Counted from the stretch's first letter, positions 28,325 through 37,219 are shown. The stretch: DNA of 64,000 nt from CAZEDU01 sp964511185 (GCA_964511185.1 CAZEDU010000001.1:1-64000), one strand, 5' to 3'. Program-made: numbers and translations. The notes: generated by a model from the sequence alone, not told the origin.

Positions 28325-28912
28325 ATGAGACCCGTGAGCCTCGCGGCCGCCGCGCTGCTTCTGTCGACCGGCTGTTCGGTGGTGAAGATGCACCGCGTCC
28401 GCCCTGACTACGCGCAGGCGGATCAGACCCAGACCAAGCGCCTGGTCGTCGTCACCCAGCCGCTGCCCGACGGACAGCAGAAGGCCGGCGAGCTGTTCAG
28501 CTTGGTCGCGCGCCGCTACGTCAATCAGAAGCGCGACTTCATCGTGAAGGACCACCGCGCGCAGGCGGAGCCGGTCGACGTGAAGGGCGTCTGCGGCGAG
28601 GGCCTCGAGGGCGTGCTGTGGCTCAAGCCGGCGGTCCAGAAGAAGGGCGACGGCGTCGAGGGCGAAGTCGACGCGCAGCTGCTGCGCTGCCGCGACGGCG
28701 AAGAGGTGTGGGCGGCCAAGGTGGGCGGGTCGTTCGAGTCCGCCGACGGCCGGCTCAAGGAGGTCACCTCTCAGTACGTCGCCGAGCTGGGCGGAGAGGT
28801 GCAGCCCTACGTGGCCCCCGCGTTCCATCTGCTCCGGCCGATGCTCGATACGCTGCCTCAGCCGAAGCTGAACGAGCAGGACGTGGACGAGAAGATTGAG
28901 CTGGGGGAGTAG
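28325..28912 (+). CDS. MXAN_6521/LA_1396-like lipoprotein
   Basis: A 195-residue lipoprotein (LAAAALLLSTGC lipobox near residue 17). The mature part includes LVVVTQPLPDGQQKAGELF, YVNQKRDFIVKDHRA, GVCGEGLEGVLWLKP and LLRCRDGEEVWAAKVGGSF. This matches my memory of the lipoprotein family named after M. xanthus MXAN_6521 and Leptospira LA_1396, found beside RND-type transporters; I cannot verify it here. It probably acts at the outer membrane with the exporter encoded 48 bp upstream. Its stop is followed by dispersed repeat copy B. Confidence 0.72.
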   Translation: MRPVSLAAAALLLSTGCSVVKMHRVRPDYAQADQTQTKRLVVVTQPLPDGQQKAGELFSLVARRYVNQKRDFIVKDHRAQAEPVDVKGVCGEGLEGVLWLKPAVQKKGDGVEGEVDAQLLRCRDGEEVWAAKVGGSFESADGRLKEVTSQYVAELGGEVQPYVAPAFHLLRPMLDTLPQPKLNEQDVDEKIELGE

Positions 28913-28953
28913 CTCGTCTCGAGCTCGAGCGCGGACTTGCCCAGAGGAAGGCG

Positions 28954-29095
28954 GTGGCAGGACACGTCAGACGCTTCAAAGCCAACCCAAATGCAGTCGA
29001 TTCCCCCGTGCGCGCCTCGGCACCGCTGGCGGGCGCTCGCCCGAACGAAGCGTCAAAAGCCCTTGGACGCCCCTCTTCAGGGCCCTGCCGCGTCT
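28954..29095 (+). repeat. Dispersed repeat copy B (26-bp exact core)
   Basis: Positions 28954-28979 are identical to the reverse complement of 9070-9095. Similarity continues weakly to about 29095, ending in CTTCAGGGCCCTGCCGCG, which resembles the far end of copy A. This copy also lies in a convergent junction, between the 28325-28912 lipoprotein gene and the PQQ dehydrogenase gene, and slightly overlaps the 3' end of the latter. No terminator-like U-run is visible. Confidence 0.7.
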
Positions 29096-30273
29096 CGACG
29101 CGGCGCCACGCGCAGCAACTTCCCGTTCGATTCATCGGTGAGCAGGTAGAGCGCGCCGTCGGGCCCCTGCACCACCTCGCGAATGCGCGCCTGGCGCTCG
29201 GTGAGCAGCCGCTCCTCCCCCACGACTCGGTCGTCCTTCATCGCCAGACGGACCAGCGCCTGGCTGGAGAGGCCGCCGATGAAGAAGCTCCCGCGCCACT
29301 CGGGGAAGAGCGCGCCCGTGTAGAAGACCATCCCGGATGGCGAGATGACCGGGTCCCAGTAGTACACGGGCTGCTCCATCCCGGGCCCGCGCGGCGACGC
29401 GTGAATCGCCTCTCCGGAGTACTCCTCGCCGTAGCCGATGGTGGGCCAGCCGTAGTCTTTCCCTTTCTCGATGAGGTTCAGCTCGTCGCCGCCCTTCGGC
29501 CCCATCTCCGCGACCCAGAGCCTGCCTTTGTCATCCAACACCGCGGACAGGATGTTGCGGTGCCCCAACGTCCAAATCTCCGGCTTGGCGCCGCCGCGGC
29601 CGACGAACGGGTTGTCCTTCGGCACCGAGCCGTCGGGGCGAATTCGAACGATTTTCCCGAAGTGGCTCTTCAAGTCCCGCGCTTGAACGCGCCCCGCGAG
29701 GACCGACCGCTCGCCCAACGTGACGAAGAGAAAGCCGTCGGGCGTGAAGACCATTCTGCCGCCGGCGTGCAGCGTGGACTCGAGCGTGGGCTGCATCCGG
29801 AAGATGACCTCGACGTCCTCCACGCGCGGCTTGGCGCCATCGACCAGTCGGGCGCGCGCGACCGCCAGTCCGTTCCCGCCTTCGCGCGGCTCGTAATAGG
29901 TCCAATAGATGCGGCGGCTGTCGGCGAAGTCCTGGGCCACCTCGACGTCGAGCAGCCCGCCCTGGTTGCGCCCGTCGACCTTGGGCAACCCCGCGACCGG
30001 CGCGGACTTCTTCCCGTCCGGGCCCACGATGAAGAGCCGGCCGGTCGGCTTCTCCGTCACCAGCATGCGCCGGTCGGGCAGGAAGGCGATCGCCCACGGC
30101 TTGTCGAAGCCGGACGCGAGGGTCGTCACCTCGAGCGGCGTCTTCGACTGGACCTCGGGCGCGCGCGTCTGGCCCGCGAAGGCGGGCGCGAACTCCGGCA
30201 CGTTCGGCGCCCCGGTCTGCGCGACGGACGCGGACGAGCACAACAGCACGGGAACGAAGAGCACGGAGCGCAT
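29077..30273 (-). CDS. Secreted PQQ-dependent sugar dehydrogenase (Asd/Gdh family)
   Basis: A 398-residue exported six-bladed propeller enzyme of the glucose/sorbosone dehydrogenase family. Signal peptide MRSVLFVPVLLCSSASVAQ, then the family start LEVTTLASGFDKPWAIAFLPDRRMLVTEKPTGRL. Further markers are LHAGGRMVFTPDGFLFVTLGER (catalytic/PQQ His region), GHRNILSAVLDDKGRLWVAEMGPKGGDELNLIEKGKDYGWP and PVYYWDPVISPSGMVFYTG. Activity is likely periplasmic oxidation of aldose sugars. ATG 30273 is favoured over GTG 30288 because it begins the signal peptide. The last residues overlap repeat copy B. Confidence 0.9.
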   Translation of the reverse strand: MRSVLFVPVLLCSSASVAQTGAPNVPEFAPAFAGQTRAPEVQSKTPLEVTTLASGFDKPWAIAFLPDRRMLVTEKPTGRLFIVGPDGKKSAPVAGLPKVDGRNQGGLLDVEVAQDFADSRRIYWTYYEPREGGNGLAVARARLVDGAKPRVEDVEVIFRMQPTLESTLHAGGRMVFTPDGFLFVTLGERSVLAGRVQARDLKSHFGKIVRIRPDGSVPKDNPFVGRGGAKPEIWTLGHRNILSAVLDDKGRLWVAEMGPKGGDELNLIEKGKDYGWPTIGYGEEYSGEAIHASPRGPGMEQPVYYWDPVISPSGMVFYTGALFPEWRGSFFIGGLSSQALVRLAMKDDRVVGEERLLTERQARIREVVQGPDGALYLLTDESNGKLLRVAPRRDAAGP

Positions 30274-30365
30274 GCGCGCCAGATACACACCGCGCCAAGC
30301 CCACGCTTCGAAGATGCGCCTGGGCTGTCGACTATTCCTCGAACGAGGACCGCTGGGTCCGGCGG

Positions 30366-31142
30366 CTACTGGCTCTGGCGATTCACCACGAGCTCGGCTT
30401 CGTTGCGACCCGACGTGGTCGCCAGCTCGACCTCGAGGTAGTACGCGCCGTCGACGATGGCGGGCCCGACCGTCGTGGGAAACTGGAGGCTCGAGACAGA
30501 CGCCATCTCCTCGAGCTTTCCGGTCACCGGCTCATACCGATGGAGGCGGAGCCTCACGGTGGGCGGCTTCGCGAAGCCGCCGGCGTCGGGCTTGGCCCAG
30601 TCGATGAGGAGCTGATCCTTCGCTTGGAGCGCCACCTCGAAGAACTCCTCGACGTTGTTGCAGAGCATGGGCTTGAAAGAGGTGGGGCTCATGGGCAGCG
30701 GGGCGGCGGTGAAGATGCTGTACGGCGCGCCATACCCGTCCACATCCGTCGGGCACCCGTCGACCAGGTACGACTGACACTCGAGCGTGTTGGTCGGGAG
30801 CGTCGCACACGCGGCGGCGCTCATCTGCTGCGCGCACGTCTGCGCGAGCGCCAGGTTGGCCATCGGGTAGTCCATGTAGCTCGCGCGGGTGTTCGCCCAG
30901 TCCTCGACGCACTTCTGCTGGGTGCTGCCGCACCAGCCCGGTGTGCACTCGCTCTGACAGTCGCTGAACAGGCGCGCGCAGTAGGCCTGGCCGACGACGC
31001 TGGCGGCGTTCACCACCTCGGATGAGCCGGGGACGTAGCTGCCCTTCGCCAAGGCGCCGCCGTCGGTGCTGCCGAGCGGCAAGGTGGTGTCACAGGCTTG
31101 GGTGATGCACATCAATCCCACACAGAACGCCTGCAGTCGCAT
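30366..31142 (-). CDS. Cys-rich lipoprotein of unknown function
   Basis: A 258-residue exported protein. The N-terminus (RLQAFCVGLMCITQAC) looks like a lipoprotein signal with the modified Cys at about 17. The mature first half is cysteine-rich (FSDCQSECTPGWCGSTQQKC, then further Cys) and so probably disulfide-bonded. The C-terminal half has beta-strand-like blocks ending in DGAYYLEVELATTSGRNEAELVVN. I do not recognise a family. It sits between the PQQ dehydrogenase and Rieske genes on the same strand; gaps of about 90 bp on both sides leave room for separate promoters. Confidence 0.72.
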   Translation of the reverse strand: MRLQAFCVGLMCITQACDTTLPLGSTDGGALAKGSYVPGSSEVVNAASVVGQAYCARLFSDCQSECTPGWCGSTQQKCVEDWANTRASYMDYPMANLALAQTCAQQMSAAACATLPTNTLECQSYLVDGCPTDVDGYGAPYSIFTAAPLPMSPTSFKPMLCNNVEEFFEVALQAKDQLLIDWAKPDAGGFAKPPTVRLRLHRYEPVTGKLEEMASVSSLQFPTTVGPAIVDGAYYLEVELATTSGRNEAELVVNRQSQ

Positions 31143-31237
31143 GCCCGAACTCCCGTCGGATGAACCTACGCGAGTCCCGTTGGGCTCACCCTCCCGGCTC
31201 CATCAAAATTTCTCGCAACCCGAGGCGCTTTCGTCGC

Positions 31238-32290
31238 TCACGTGCGCATGCGGAACCGGCGCTCGTCCTCGTGCGGCGGCGGCAACCCGCGGCTGGCGTG
31301 GTCGATGAGCCGCCACACCGCGGGCCCCAAGACGTCAATCTCCGTCGACGCGTAGTGCTCTCCGCCGAAGCGCCGCACGGTCTGGGTCTGCGCCTTCAGA
31401 ATCCACACGTCCTGCCGCAGGATGCGCATCGCCACCGGCATCACGAACGGCTTCACCAAGAAGTGCGGCAGCGGCAGCCGGAAGGTCACCACCGCGAACA
31501 CCCGCAGCGAAAAGTCGTCGATCGGCGTGATGGCCGACGTGGTGATGAGGTGCGCTTGGCCCAGCCGGTACTCCACCTGGGCGATGCACGGCAGCAGGAA
31601 CCGGTCGTAGTGCGTCACGGTGCCGCCCTGCGGAGCCAATATCTTCCCCACCAGCCCGCCCGGGCGCGGCTCGCCGACGTACTCGGCCTCGACCTCGGTC
31701 GGCCGCCTCCGCACCACCACCTCGATGTCGTTCTTCTTCTCCCGGGTGCGGAAGAGGCCGCCGTGCAGAAACGCGGTGTGCGGCACGTCGAGCGCGTTCT
31801 CCACGAACGCGTGCATCGTGCTCTCGGCGGTCAGCGTTCGCCGCACGCTGGAGTAGTCGGCGTCGCCGAGGTGCGGAAAGCGGTACGGCTCGTTCGCCGG
31901 CGCCTCCTCCGGCGTCGAGTAGACCCAGACGAAGCCTTCCTGCTCGCGCGTCGCGTACCGGGTCGCGCGGCGCGCCTTGCCGGCCGCCTCCGAGGTCAAC
32001 CCCGGCACCGCGCGGCAGGCGCCGTCGGGGCCGAAGCGCCAGCCGTGGTACGCGCACTCGAGCTCGCCCTGGCGCACGGCGCCGAGCGACAACGGCACGT
32101 TCCGGTGCGGGCAGCGGTCCAAGAACGCCACCGGCGCGCCGGACGCGTCGCGAAAGAGCACCAGCGGCTCGCCCTGCACCGTTCGGGCGAGCGGCTCTCT
32201 TCCCAGCTGCGCGGAGGCGCACGCGATGAACCAGGCGCGAGGCAGCTTCGCGGTCGAGAAGCGACCGGTCGCTGGCCTCGCGTCGGTCAC
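31238..32290 (-). CDS. Rieske non-heme iron oxygenase
   Basis: A 350-residue protein with an N-terminal Rieske [2Fe-2S] domain, CPHRN(16 aa)CAYHGW (about residues 59-82), and a C-terminal catalytic domain with the mononuclear iron motif in FVENALDVPHTAFLH. It resembles pheophorbide a oxygenase/vanillate demethylase-type enzymes (class IA-like oxygenase component); the substrate is unknown. A reductase partner is not encoded next to it. The ATG overlaps the STAS-like gene's stop by 4 nt. Expression with the PTS operon upstream is possible but unproven. Confidence 0.88.
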   Translation of the reverse strand: MTDARPATGRFSTAKLPRAWFIACASAQLGREPLARTVQGEPLVLFRDASGAPVAFLDRCPHRNVPLSLGAVRQGELECAYHGWRFGPDGACRAVPGLTSEAAGKARRATRYATREQEGFVWVYSTPEEAPANEPYRFPHLGDADYSSVRRTLTAESTMHAFVENALDVPHTAFLHGGLFRTREKKNDIEVVVRRRPTEVEAEYVGEPRPGGLVGKILAPQGGTVTHYDRFLLPCIAQVEYRLGQAHLITTSAITPIDDFSLRVFAVVTFRLPLPHFLVKPFVMPVAMRILRQDVWILKAQTQTVRRFGGEHYASTEIDVLGPAVWRLIDHASRGLPPPHEDERRFRMRT

Positions 32291-32679
32291 GGCGCCACCA
32301 ACCAGTCGAGCGCCTCGGCGCGCGTGCCGAACGTCCGGGTCTTGCCGCGCGCGCCGCTGCCGCGAAGCTCGGCGATGGCGATCGCGCTCGACACCACCAT
32401 CCGCATGATGCCGTCGAGGCCCACCAGCGCCGCCTTGCGCACGTGCGGATCCAGCGCGTTGCCGGCGTCGCGCCAGCGGTTGCCCAGCTCCCGGTCGTAG
32501 TGCGCGTTGGTCAAGTCGGTGAGCGTGAGCCCCTGGCCGGGCGGCTGCGACTTCACCAGCGCGACGTACTGCTCGAGGCAGCCCTCGACGTCCTGGCGCT
32601 CCTGCACGTTGCTCAAGTCGACCAGCACCACCGGTCGGTCCGCGTGGTGGATCAGCTGCACTCGTTCATGGGCGTTCAT
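32287..32679 (-). CDS. STAS/SpoIIAA-like small protein
   Basis: A 130-residue cytoplasmic protein. The fold pattern fits SpoIIAA-like STAS domains: a strand PVVLVDLSNV, a helix with QDVEGCLEQYVALVKSQP, a strand GLTLTDLTNA, a long helix RKAALVGLDGIMRMVVSSAIAIAEL and a final FGTRAEALDWLV. I see no clear phosphorylatable Ser at the usual strand-helix junction. It is 25 nt after the ptsI stop and overlaps the Rieske gene by 4 nt. A regulatory role is inference; assignment to the STAS/UspA-like group rests on the pattern only. Confidence 0.7.
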   Translation of the reverse strand: MNAHERVQLIHHADRPVVLVDLSNVQERQDVEGCLEQYVALVKSQPPGQGLTLTDLTNAHYDRELGNRWRDAGNALDPHVRKAALVGLDGIMRMVVSSAIAIAELRGSGARGKTRTFGTRAEALDWLVAP

Positions 32680-32704
32680 GGGAACTCCGGCGCGTGGTGT
32701 CGGC

Positions 32705-34462
32705 TCACTGCTCGAGCAGCATGTGCTCCATCTCGGTTCGGATGAACCGCTCGATCTCTTCGGCGGTCGAAAACTGCATGGCCTGGGTGAGCAGCTCGAC
32801 CGCCTGGGTGCGCGTGACGCGGCGGATGATCTGCTTCACCACCGGGATCTGCCCCGACGTCATCGACAGCTCCTCGAACCCCATCGCCAGGAGCACCAGG
32901 GAGTAGATGGGATCGCCGGCGACCTCGCCGCACATCGCGACCGGGATGCGCGCGGCCTTCGCGGCCGAGACGATGTGCTGCAGCGTCCTGAGAATCGAAA
33001 GGTGGAGCGGCTTGTACAGGTACGCCACGTCCCGGTTCTGCCGGTCGATGGCCAACGAGTACTGCAAGAGGTCGTTGGTGCCGACCGAGAAGAAGTCCGC
33101 CTCGAGCGCCAGGCGGTCCGCCACCCAGGCGGCGGACGGGGTCTCGACCATGATGCCGATGGGGAAGCGCTTGCCGATCGGCACGCCCGCCCGGCCCAGC
33201 TCGCTGCGGCAGTGCTCGACCTCGCTGCGCGCCTCGCGCAGCTCCGACAGCCCCGAGATGAGCGGGAACATGATGCGCAGCTGCCCGTGCGCCGAGGCGC
33301 GCAGGAGCGCCCGCAGCTGAATGCGGAACAGCTCGCGGTGGTGCAGGCAGTAGCGAATCGCGCGGAGGCCGAGCGCCGGGTTCGGCTCCTTCTCGCCCTT
33401 CTTGCCCGGGATTTTGTCGCCGCCCAGGTCGAGCGTGCGGATGGTCACCGGCCGGTCGCCCACCATCTCGAGCACCTGCCGGTAGTAGCGGTACTGCTCC
33501 TCCTCGGTCGGCGCCACCGGGCGGTCGAGGAAGAGGAACTCGGTGCGGAACAGGCCGATCCCCTCGGCGCCGTGGGCAAGCAGCGAGGGGATCTCCTCCG
33601 CGAACTCGATGTTGCCGTTGAGCTGGAGGCGAAAGCCGTCGAGCGACACGGCGGGCATGTCGCGCGTCTTGAGGGCGATCTCCTCGAACGCCTGGTGCTG
33701 GCGCATCGTCTCGCGGAAGAGCGCGAGCTGCTCCTCGGTGGGGTTGATCAACACCAGGCCCCGGGTGCCGTCGAGCGCGACCAGGTCGCCCGGGGAGATC
33801 TGCTCGGACGCGCGACCGGCGCCCACCACCGCCGGCGTCTCCCGCGCCCGCGCCACGATGGCGGTGTGGCTGGTCTGCCCGCCCAGGTCGGTGACGAAGC
33901 CGCGCACCCGCCCGGTCTTCACCAGCACCGCCGCGTCGGCCGGCGACAGCTCGTGCGCGACCACCACCGAGTCGACGGGCACCTCGACCTCCACGTCGAC
34001 CGCCTGGCCCATCAGGTTGCGCACCACGCGGTCGGCCACGAAGTCGACGTCGGCCCGCCGCTCCCGGAAGTACTCGTCCGGGATGTTGTCGAACATGTGC
34101 TTGATCTTGCGCGCCACGCGGCGCACGGCCCACTCGGAGTTGATGTGGTCGCGCGAGATGAGCTTCTTCACCTCTTCGACGAACATCGGGTCGTGCAGCA
34201 TGAGCCGGTGCGCCTCGAGGATGAGCGCGTGGTCGTGCCCGTCGCCCGAGGCGAGCCGGTCCTTGATGTCGACCAGCTGCGTGTCCGACAGCTCGAGGGC
34301 GGTCTGAAACCGCGCCAGCTCCTGCGTCGCCTCTTCGTCGGTGAGCCGCAGCTTGGGCGTGCGGACGCGCTTGCGGTCGATGACGAACGCGCGGCCCACC
34401 GCGACGCCGGGGCTGGCGCCGATGCCTTGAAACGACAGGGTGGGGGTCGCTTGTATGCTCAT
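32705..34462 (-). CDS. ptsI: PTS enzyme I (phosphoenolpyruvate-protein phosphotransferase)
   Basis: A 585-residue PTS enzyme I transferring phosphate from PEP to HPr. Phospho-histidine at about residue 199 in TDLGGQTSHTAIVAR; PEP-binding and catalytic blocks LFRTEFLFLDR, RTLDLGGDK and MIMVETPSAAW-like GIMVETPSAAWVADRL; active Cys region PVAMCGEVAGDP. Length and domain order are normal. It starts 4 nt after HPr, consistent with an operon hprK-rapZ-IIA-IIB-IIC-IID-ptsH-ptsI. Confidence 0.96.
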   Translation of the reverse strand: MSIQATPTLSFQGIGASPGVAVGRAFVIDRKRVRTPKLRLTDEEATQELARFQTALELSDTQLVDIKDRLASGDGHDHALILEAHRLMLHDPMFVEEVKKLISRDHINSEWAVRRVARKIKHMFDNIPDEYFRERRADVDFVADRVVRNLMGQAVDVEVEVPVDSVVVAHELSPADAAVLVKTGRVRGFVTDLGGQTSHTAIVARARETPAVVGAGRASEQISPGDLVALDGTRGLVLINPTEEQLALFRETMRQHQAFEEIALKTRDMPAVSLDGFRLQLNGNIEFAEEIPSLLAHGAEGIGLFRTEFLFLDRPVAPTEEEQYRYYRQVLEMVGDRPVTIRTLDLGGDKIPGKKGEKEPNPALGLRAIRYCLHHRELFRIQLRALLRASAHGQLRIMFPLISGLSELREARSEVEHCRSELGRAGVPIGKRFPIGIMVETPSAAWVADRLALEADFFSVGTNDLLQYSLAIDRQNRDVAYLYKPLHLSILRTLQHIVSAAKAARIPVAMCGEVAGDPIYSLVLLAMGFEELSMTSGQIPVVKQIIRRVTRTQAVELLTQAMQFSTAEEIERFIRTEMEHMLLEQ

Positions 34463-34466
34463 GCCG

Positions 34467-34745
34467 CTAGCTCGGCTCGCCGAAGCGGTTGGCGATCAAC
34501 GCGGCCAGATCCTGCAAGCAGGCCTTCGCGTCGTCGCCTTCGCACCGAATCGTCACCCGCATGCCCTGGGCGGCCGCGAGCATCAGCACGCCCATGATGG
34601 ACTTGCCGTTGACCTTCTGACCATCGCACGCCACCTGCACGTCGCACTTGTACTGGTTGGCGACCTTCACCAGCTGGGCGGCCGCCCGGGCGTGCAGGCC
34701 CAAGGCATTGATGATGTCGTACTCCCCCTCCGCGACGTTGCCCAT
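34467..34745 (-). CDS. ptsH: PTS phosphocarrier HPr
   Basis: A 92-residue HPr. His18 in INALGLHARAAAQLV is the EI phosphorylation site; Ser49 in NGKSIMGVLMLAA is the HprK target. Both regulatory sites are present, so the system can do transport and Ser-phosphorylation control. It sits between the IID gene and EI and is very closely spaced to both. The partner HPr kinase is encoded about 3.4 kb upstream in the same direction. Confidence 0.95.
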   Translation of the reverse strand: MGNVAEGEYDIINALGLHARAAAQLVKVANQYKCDVQVACDGQKVNGKSIMGVLMLAAAQGMRVTIRCEGDDAKACLQDLAALIANRFGEPS

Positions 34746-34758
34746 GCCATTGCCCCCG

Positions 34759-35526
34759 CTACAGAAACGCTCCGGCCACCCCCGCCAACAAGGCCGCTAG
34801 GTATATCAGCGCATAGCGGCTCACCCCGCGACCGACCAAGTAGTAGCTCAGCGCGCCCAGCGCCAAGCAACCGAACGCCAGCGCGGGGCCGATGATCCGC
34901 CCGCCCTCGTTCCGCCCGAACAACACCGCCAGGTACGCCGCCAGTCCCCCCGCGCAGGTGGCCGCCAGCGACCGCAGCCGGGCGCCCCGCTTGGGCAGCT
35001 CCGCCTTGGGCAGGACCTCCACCAGCCGATCGCCGAGCCGCAGGCCCAGGGAGAAGAGCCGCGCGCGCATCCAGAAGTGAACGGTGTTGTAGAGCGCCAG
35101 GAAGAGCAGCGCGGCCCAGGCGCCCAAGAAAGGCGTGAGCGCCGCGCACAGCGCGCCGACCGCGGGCTTGAGCGAGAGCCAGAAGAAGCCGTCGCCCAGC
35201 GCCGCCAGCGGCCCCATCAACGCCGCCTTGAACGCCGCCACGCGCTCGGGCCCTTCCTCCCCGCGCGCGATGCGCACCTCGTGGAACAGCACGCCGCCGA
35301 CGATGGCCGCCGCCGCGTAGGGGTGGGTGTTGAAGAAGGTCAGGTGCCTGGCCACCGCGCGCTGCTGCGCCTCGGGGCTTGGGTAGATGACCTTCAGCGC
35401 CGGGTACACGGCGTACGCGAGCCCCAGGCTCTGCATGTCGCGCGGGTTCCACGCCGCCTGCAGAAAGAGCGACCGCATGAAGACGCGCAGCAACAGCAAG
35501 CGCGGCAGCGTGCGGCGCGCGCTCAC
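34759..35526 (-). CDS. PTS mannose/fructose/sorbose family EIID
   Basis: A 255-residue membrane protein of the mannose-family EIID (ManZ-like). Signatures: RVFMRSLFLQAAWNPRDMQSLGLAYAVYP near the N-terminus, and RHLTFFNTHPYAAAAIVGGVLFHE, ALMGPLAALGDGFFWLSLKP. C-terminal helices are hydrophobic. With IIC it forms the sugar channel. GTG 35526 overlaps the IIC stop (GTGA); a much longer in-frame extension upstream runs through IIC and is rejected. Confidence 0.9.
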   Translation of the reverse strand: MSARRTLPRLLLLRVFMRSLFLQAAWNPRDMQSLGLAYAVYPALKVIYPSPEAQQRAVARHLTFFNTHPYAAAAIVGGVLFHEVRIARGEEGPERVAAFKAALMGPLAALGDGFFWLSLKPAVGALCAALTPFLGAWAALLFLALYNTVHFWMRARLFSLGLRLGDRLVEVLPKAELPKRGARLRSLAATCAGGLAAYLAVLFGRNEGGRIIGPALAFGCLALGALSYYLVGRGVSRYALIYLAALLAGVAGAFL

Positions 35527-36239
35527 CACAGGGTGCCTCCGGTGTTCCACTGCAGCACGCTCAGGCCCGCCACCAGCCCGGCGGCGGCCAGCGCGAACCG
35601 GCCCGCGTGCTGCGCGTGCGAGCCCCGCACCGCCAGCGCCGCCGCCACCGACGCCATCGCGGGGTAGGCCCACGCGAGGCCGCGCAAGAGCACCCCAGGC
35701 AGCCGCGCCTCGTACGGCGCGAGCAGGTAGCCCAAGCCGGCGGCGAGCGCGCTCAGGCAGCCGAAGACGACGAAGTGCGGCCACATGCCGAAGAGGTTGA
35801 GCCGGAGCGCGTGCTTCAAGTCCCCGCGGCCCACCGACGCGATGGCCTGGCTGCCCAGGTGCGCGGTGTAGCGCTCGAGCCAGCGCTCCAACCTTCGGCC
35901 CAGCTGGCCGGCGGGGAGGAACAAGAGAATCGCGAGCGACCAGATGGCGGGCGTGCCGCCTCCGGCGACGTTGGACATCGCCGCGGCGAAGGCGGCGCTC
36001 GAGGTCGCCGCGACGGTGTCGTTGTCCGGCAGCACCGCGCCCAGGCTCGCGACGCCCAGGTGGAACAACTCGAGCAGCAGGCCGATGTAGAGGCCGGATT
36101 CGACGTCCTCGAGCAGAAGGCCCATTCCGGTGGCGGCCACCAGCGGGCGCGAGAACATGGCCTGCAGGAACGCGCGCCGCTCGAGCGACAGCAGGCCGCC
36201 CCAGACGCCGGCCAAGGCGACGTGAGCCCAGATGACCAT
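35523..36239 (-). CDS. PTS mannose/fructose/sorbose family EIIC
   Basis: A 238-residue polytopic protein of the EIIC-Man (ManY/SorA) family. Core region VESGLYIGLLLELFHLGVASLGAVLPDND is the typical substrate-channel segment. About seven hydrophobic segments. Its last residues overlap the IID start. It is placed 57 nt downstream of IIB. Sugar specificity cannot be read from sequence. Confidence 0.88.
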   Translation of the reverse strand: MVIWAHVALAGVWGGLLSLERRAFLQAMFSRPLVAATGMGLLLEDVESGLYIGLLLELFHLGVASLGAVLPDNDTVAATSSAAFAAAMSNVAGGGTPAIWSLAILLFLPAGQLGRRLERWLERYTAHLGSQAIASVGRGDLKHALRLNLFGMWPHFVVFGCLSALAAGLGYLLAPYEARLPGVLLRGLAWAYPAMASVAAALAVRGSHAQHAGRFALAAAGLVAGLSVLQWNTGGTLW

Positions 36240-36296
36240 CGCGGGCTATCTTGTGCGCAATGGGGAGCGCTGGCGAGGAAAGGGTGGGCCTTCCCT

Positions 36297-36779
36297 TCAC
36301 GCCCGCTCGAACCGGTTCTGCATCTCGCTCAAGTCGATCGGCCGGTCGCTCGGCACCGCGCGGGCCTCGACCTGCGCGCCCTCTTCTTTCATCCGCTTGA
36401 GCGACTCCATCTCGTCGGGCGAGAGGAACACCGACGGCGACACCTGCTTCTTCCCGGTCCCGAAGTGCACGTTGCCCAAGTTGACCTGAGAGAGCTTGAG
36501 GCCGCGCTGCACCGCCGCGGTGAGGCTCGCCAGGTCTTTGACGAGCAAGAGCGTCTTCTCCGAGTCGGCGGCGAGCTCCGAGAAGTCGGCGTCGCCCACC
36601 TTGAGCAGGGACACCCGCACGCTGGAAGGGACCGCCAGCCCCATCGCGGCGCGGATGAGCGGGCTCTGCGCGGCCTCGTCGTCCACCACCACCACCCGCG
36701 CCACCTTCAAGTGGGGCAGCCACGCCTCCACCACCTGTCCGTGGATCAGCCGGTTGTCGACGCGCACGAGAGAGATCAC
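36297..36779 (-). CDS. PTS mannose/fructose/sorbose family EIIB
   Basis: A 160-residue cytoplasmic protein of the PTS IIB-sorbose type. His13 in LVRVDNRLIHGQVVEAWLPHL is the phospho-acceptor. Other family blocks: RVVVVDDEAAQSPLIRAAMG and NVHFGTGKKQVSPSVFL. GTG 36779 is chosen because it overlaps the IIA stop (GTGA) and follows AAGG at a suitable distance; starts further upstream lie within IIA. Confidence 0.88.
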   Translation of the reverse strand: MISLVRVDNRLIHGQVVEAWLPHLKVARVVVVDDEAAQSPLIRAAMGLAVPSSVRVSLLKVGDADFSELAADSEKTLLLVKDLASLTAAVQRGLKLSQVNLGNVHFGTGKKQVSPSVFLSPDEMESLKRMKEEGAQVEARAVPSDRPIDLSEMQNRFERA

Positions 36780-37219
36780 GAGGAACGCCTTTTCGACGGG
36801 TGTGAGCGCGGTGGGGTCGCGTCCCGGAGCATGGCCGAGGCGCAACAGATGTTCTTCTGGGCGTACTGCATCAGCTCCTGGGCGAGCTGGGGCAGCGGCA
36901 ACGACTCGCTGCGCAGGGCGTTGGCCTTGAGCAGCATCGGCAGGTTGACGCCGGTCAGCACCTCGAGCGGGAGGTTGTCGCACAGCGCGAGCGACTGGTT
37001 GCAGGGCGTTCCCCCGATGAGGTCGGCGAGGAGGATGACGCCGTCACCGGTCGACACGGCCTGCACGGCCTTCCTGACCTCATCGCGGATGAACTCGGCG
37101 GAGGCGCCGGGCGCGACGTGGCAGGTCGCGACCGAGGGCATTTTTCCGACGATCTGCTCCGCGGTCGAGACCAGCTCGTCCGCGAGCCTTCCATGGGTGG
37201 CGACGACGATGCCGACCAT
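36776..37219 (-). CDS. PTS mannose/fructose/sorbose family EIIA
   Basis: A 147-residue PTS IIA-Man. His9 in MVGIVVATHGRLADELV is the site phosphorylated by HPr. Typical later blocks: VILLADLIGGTPCNQSLAL and LTGVNLPMLLKA. ATG 37219 has a strong GGAGG ribosome-binding site just upstream; the earlier in-frame start would include the site itself. Members linked to hprK/rapZ in other deltaproteobacteria often regulate rather than transport, but here IIB, IIC and IID are also present. Confidence 0.9.
   Translation of the reverse strand: MVGIVVATHGRLADELVSTAEQIVGKMPSVATCHVAPGASAEFIRDEVRKAVQAVSTGDGVILLADLIGGTPCNQSLALCDNLPLEVLTGVNLPMLLKANALRSESLPLPQLAQELMQYAQKNICCASAMLRDATPPRSHPSKRRSS

Noticed and set aside
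28954..30441. A long plus-strand open frame over the PQQ dehydrogenase
   Set aside because: It is the shadow of the minus-strand enzyme gene; only its first part lies in the repeat.
36297..36983. A longer PTS IIB start at 36983
   Set aside because: The extra N-terminal residues are encoded inside the IIA gene in another frame; the IIB family begins near LVRVDNRLIHGQ.
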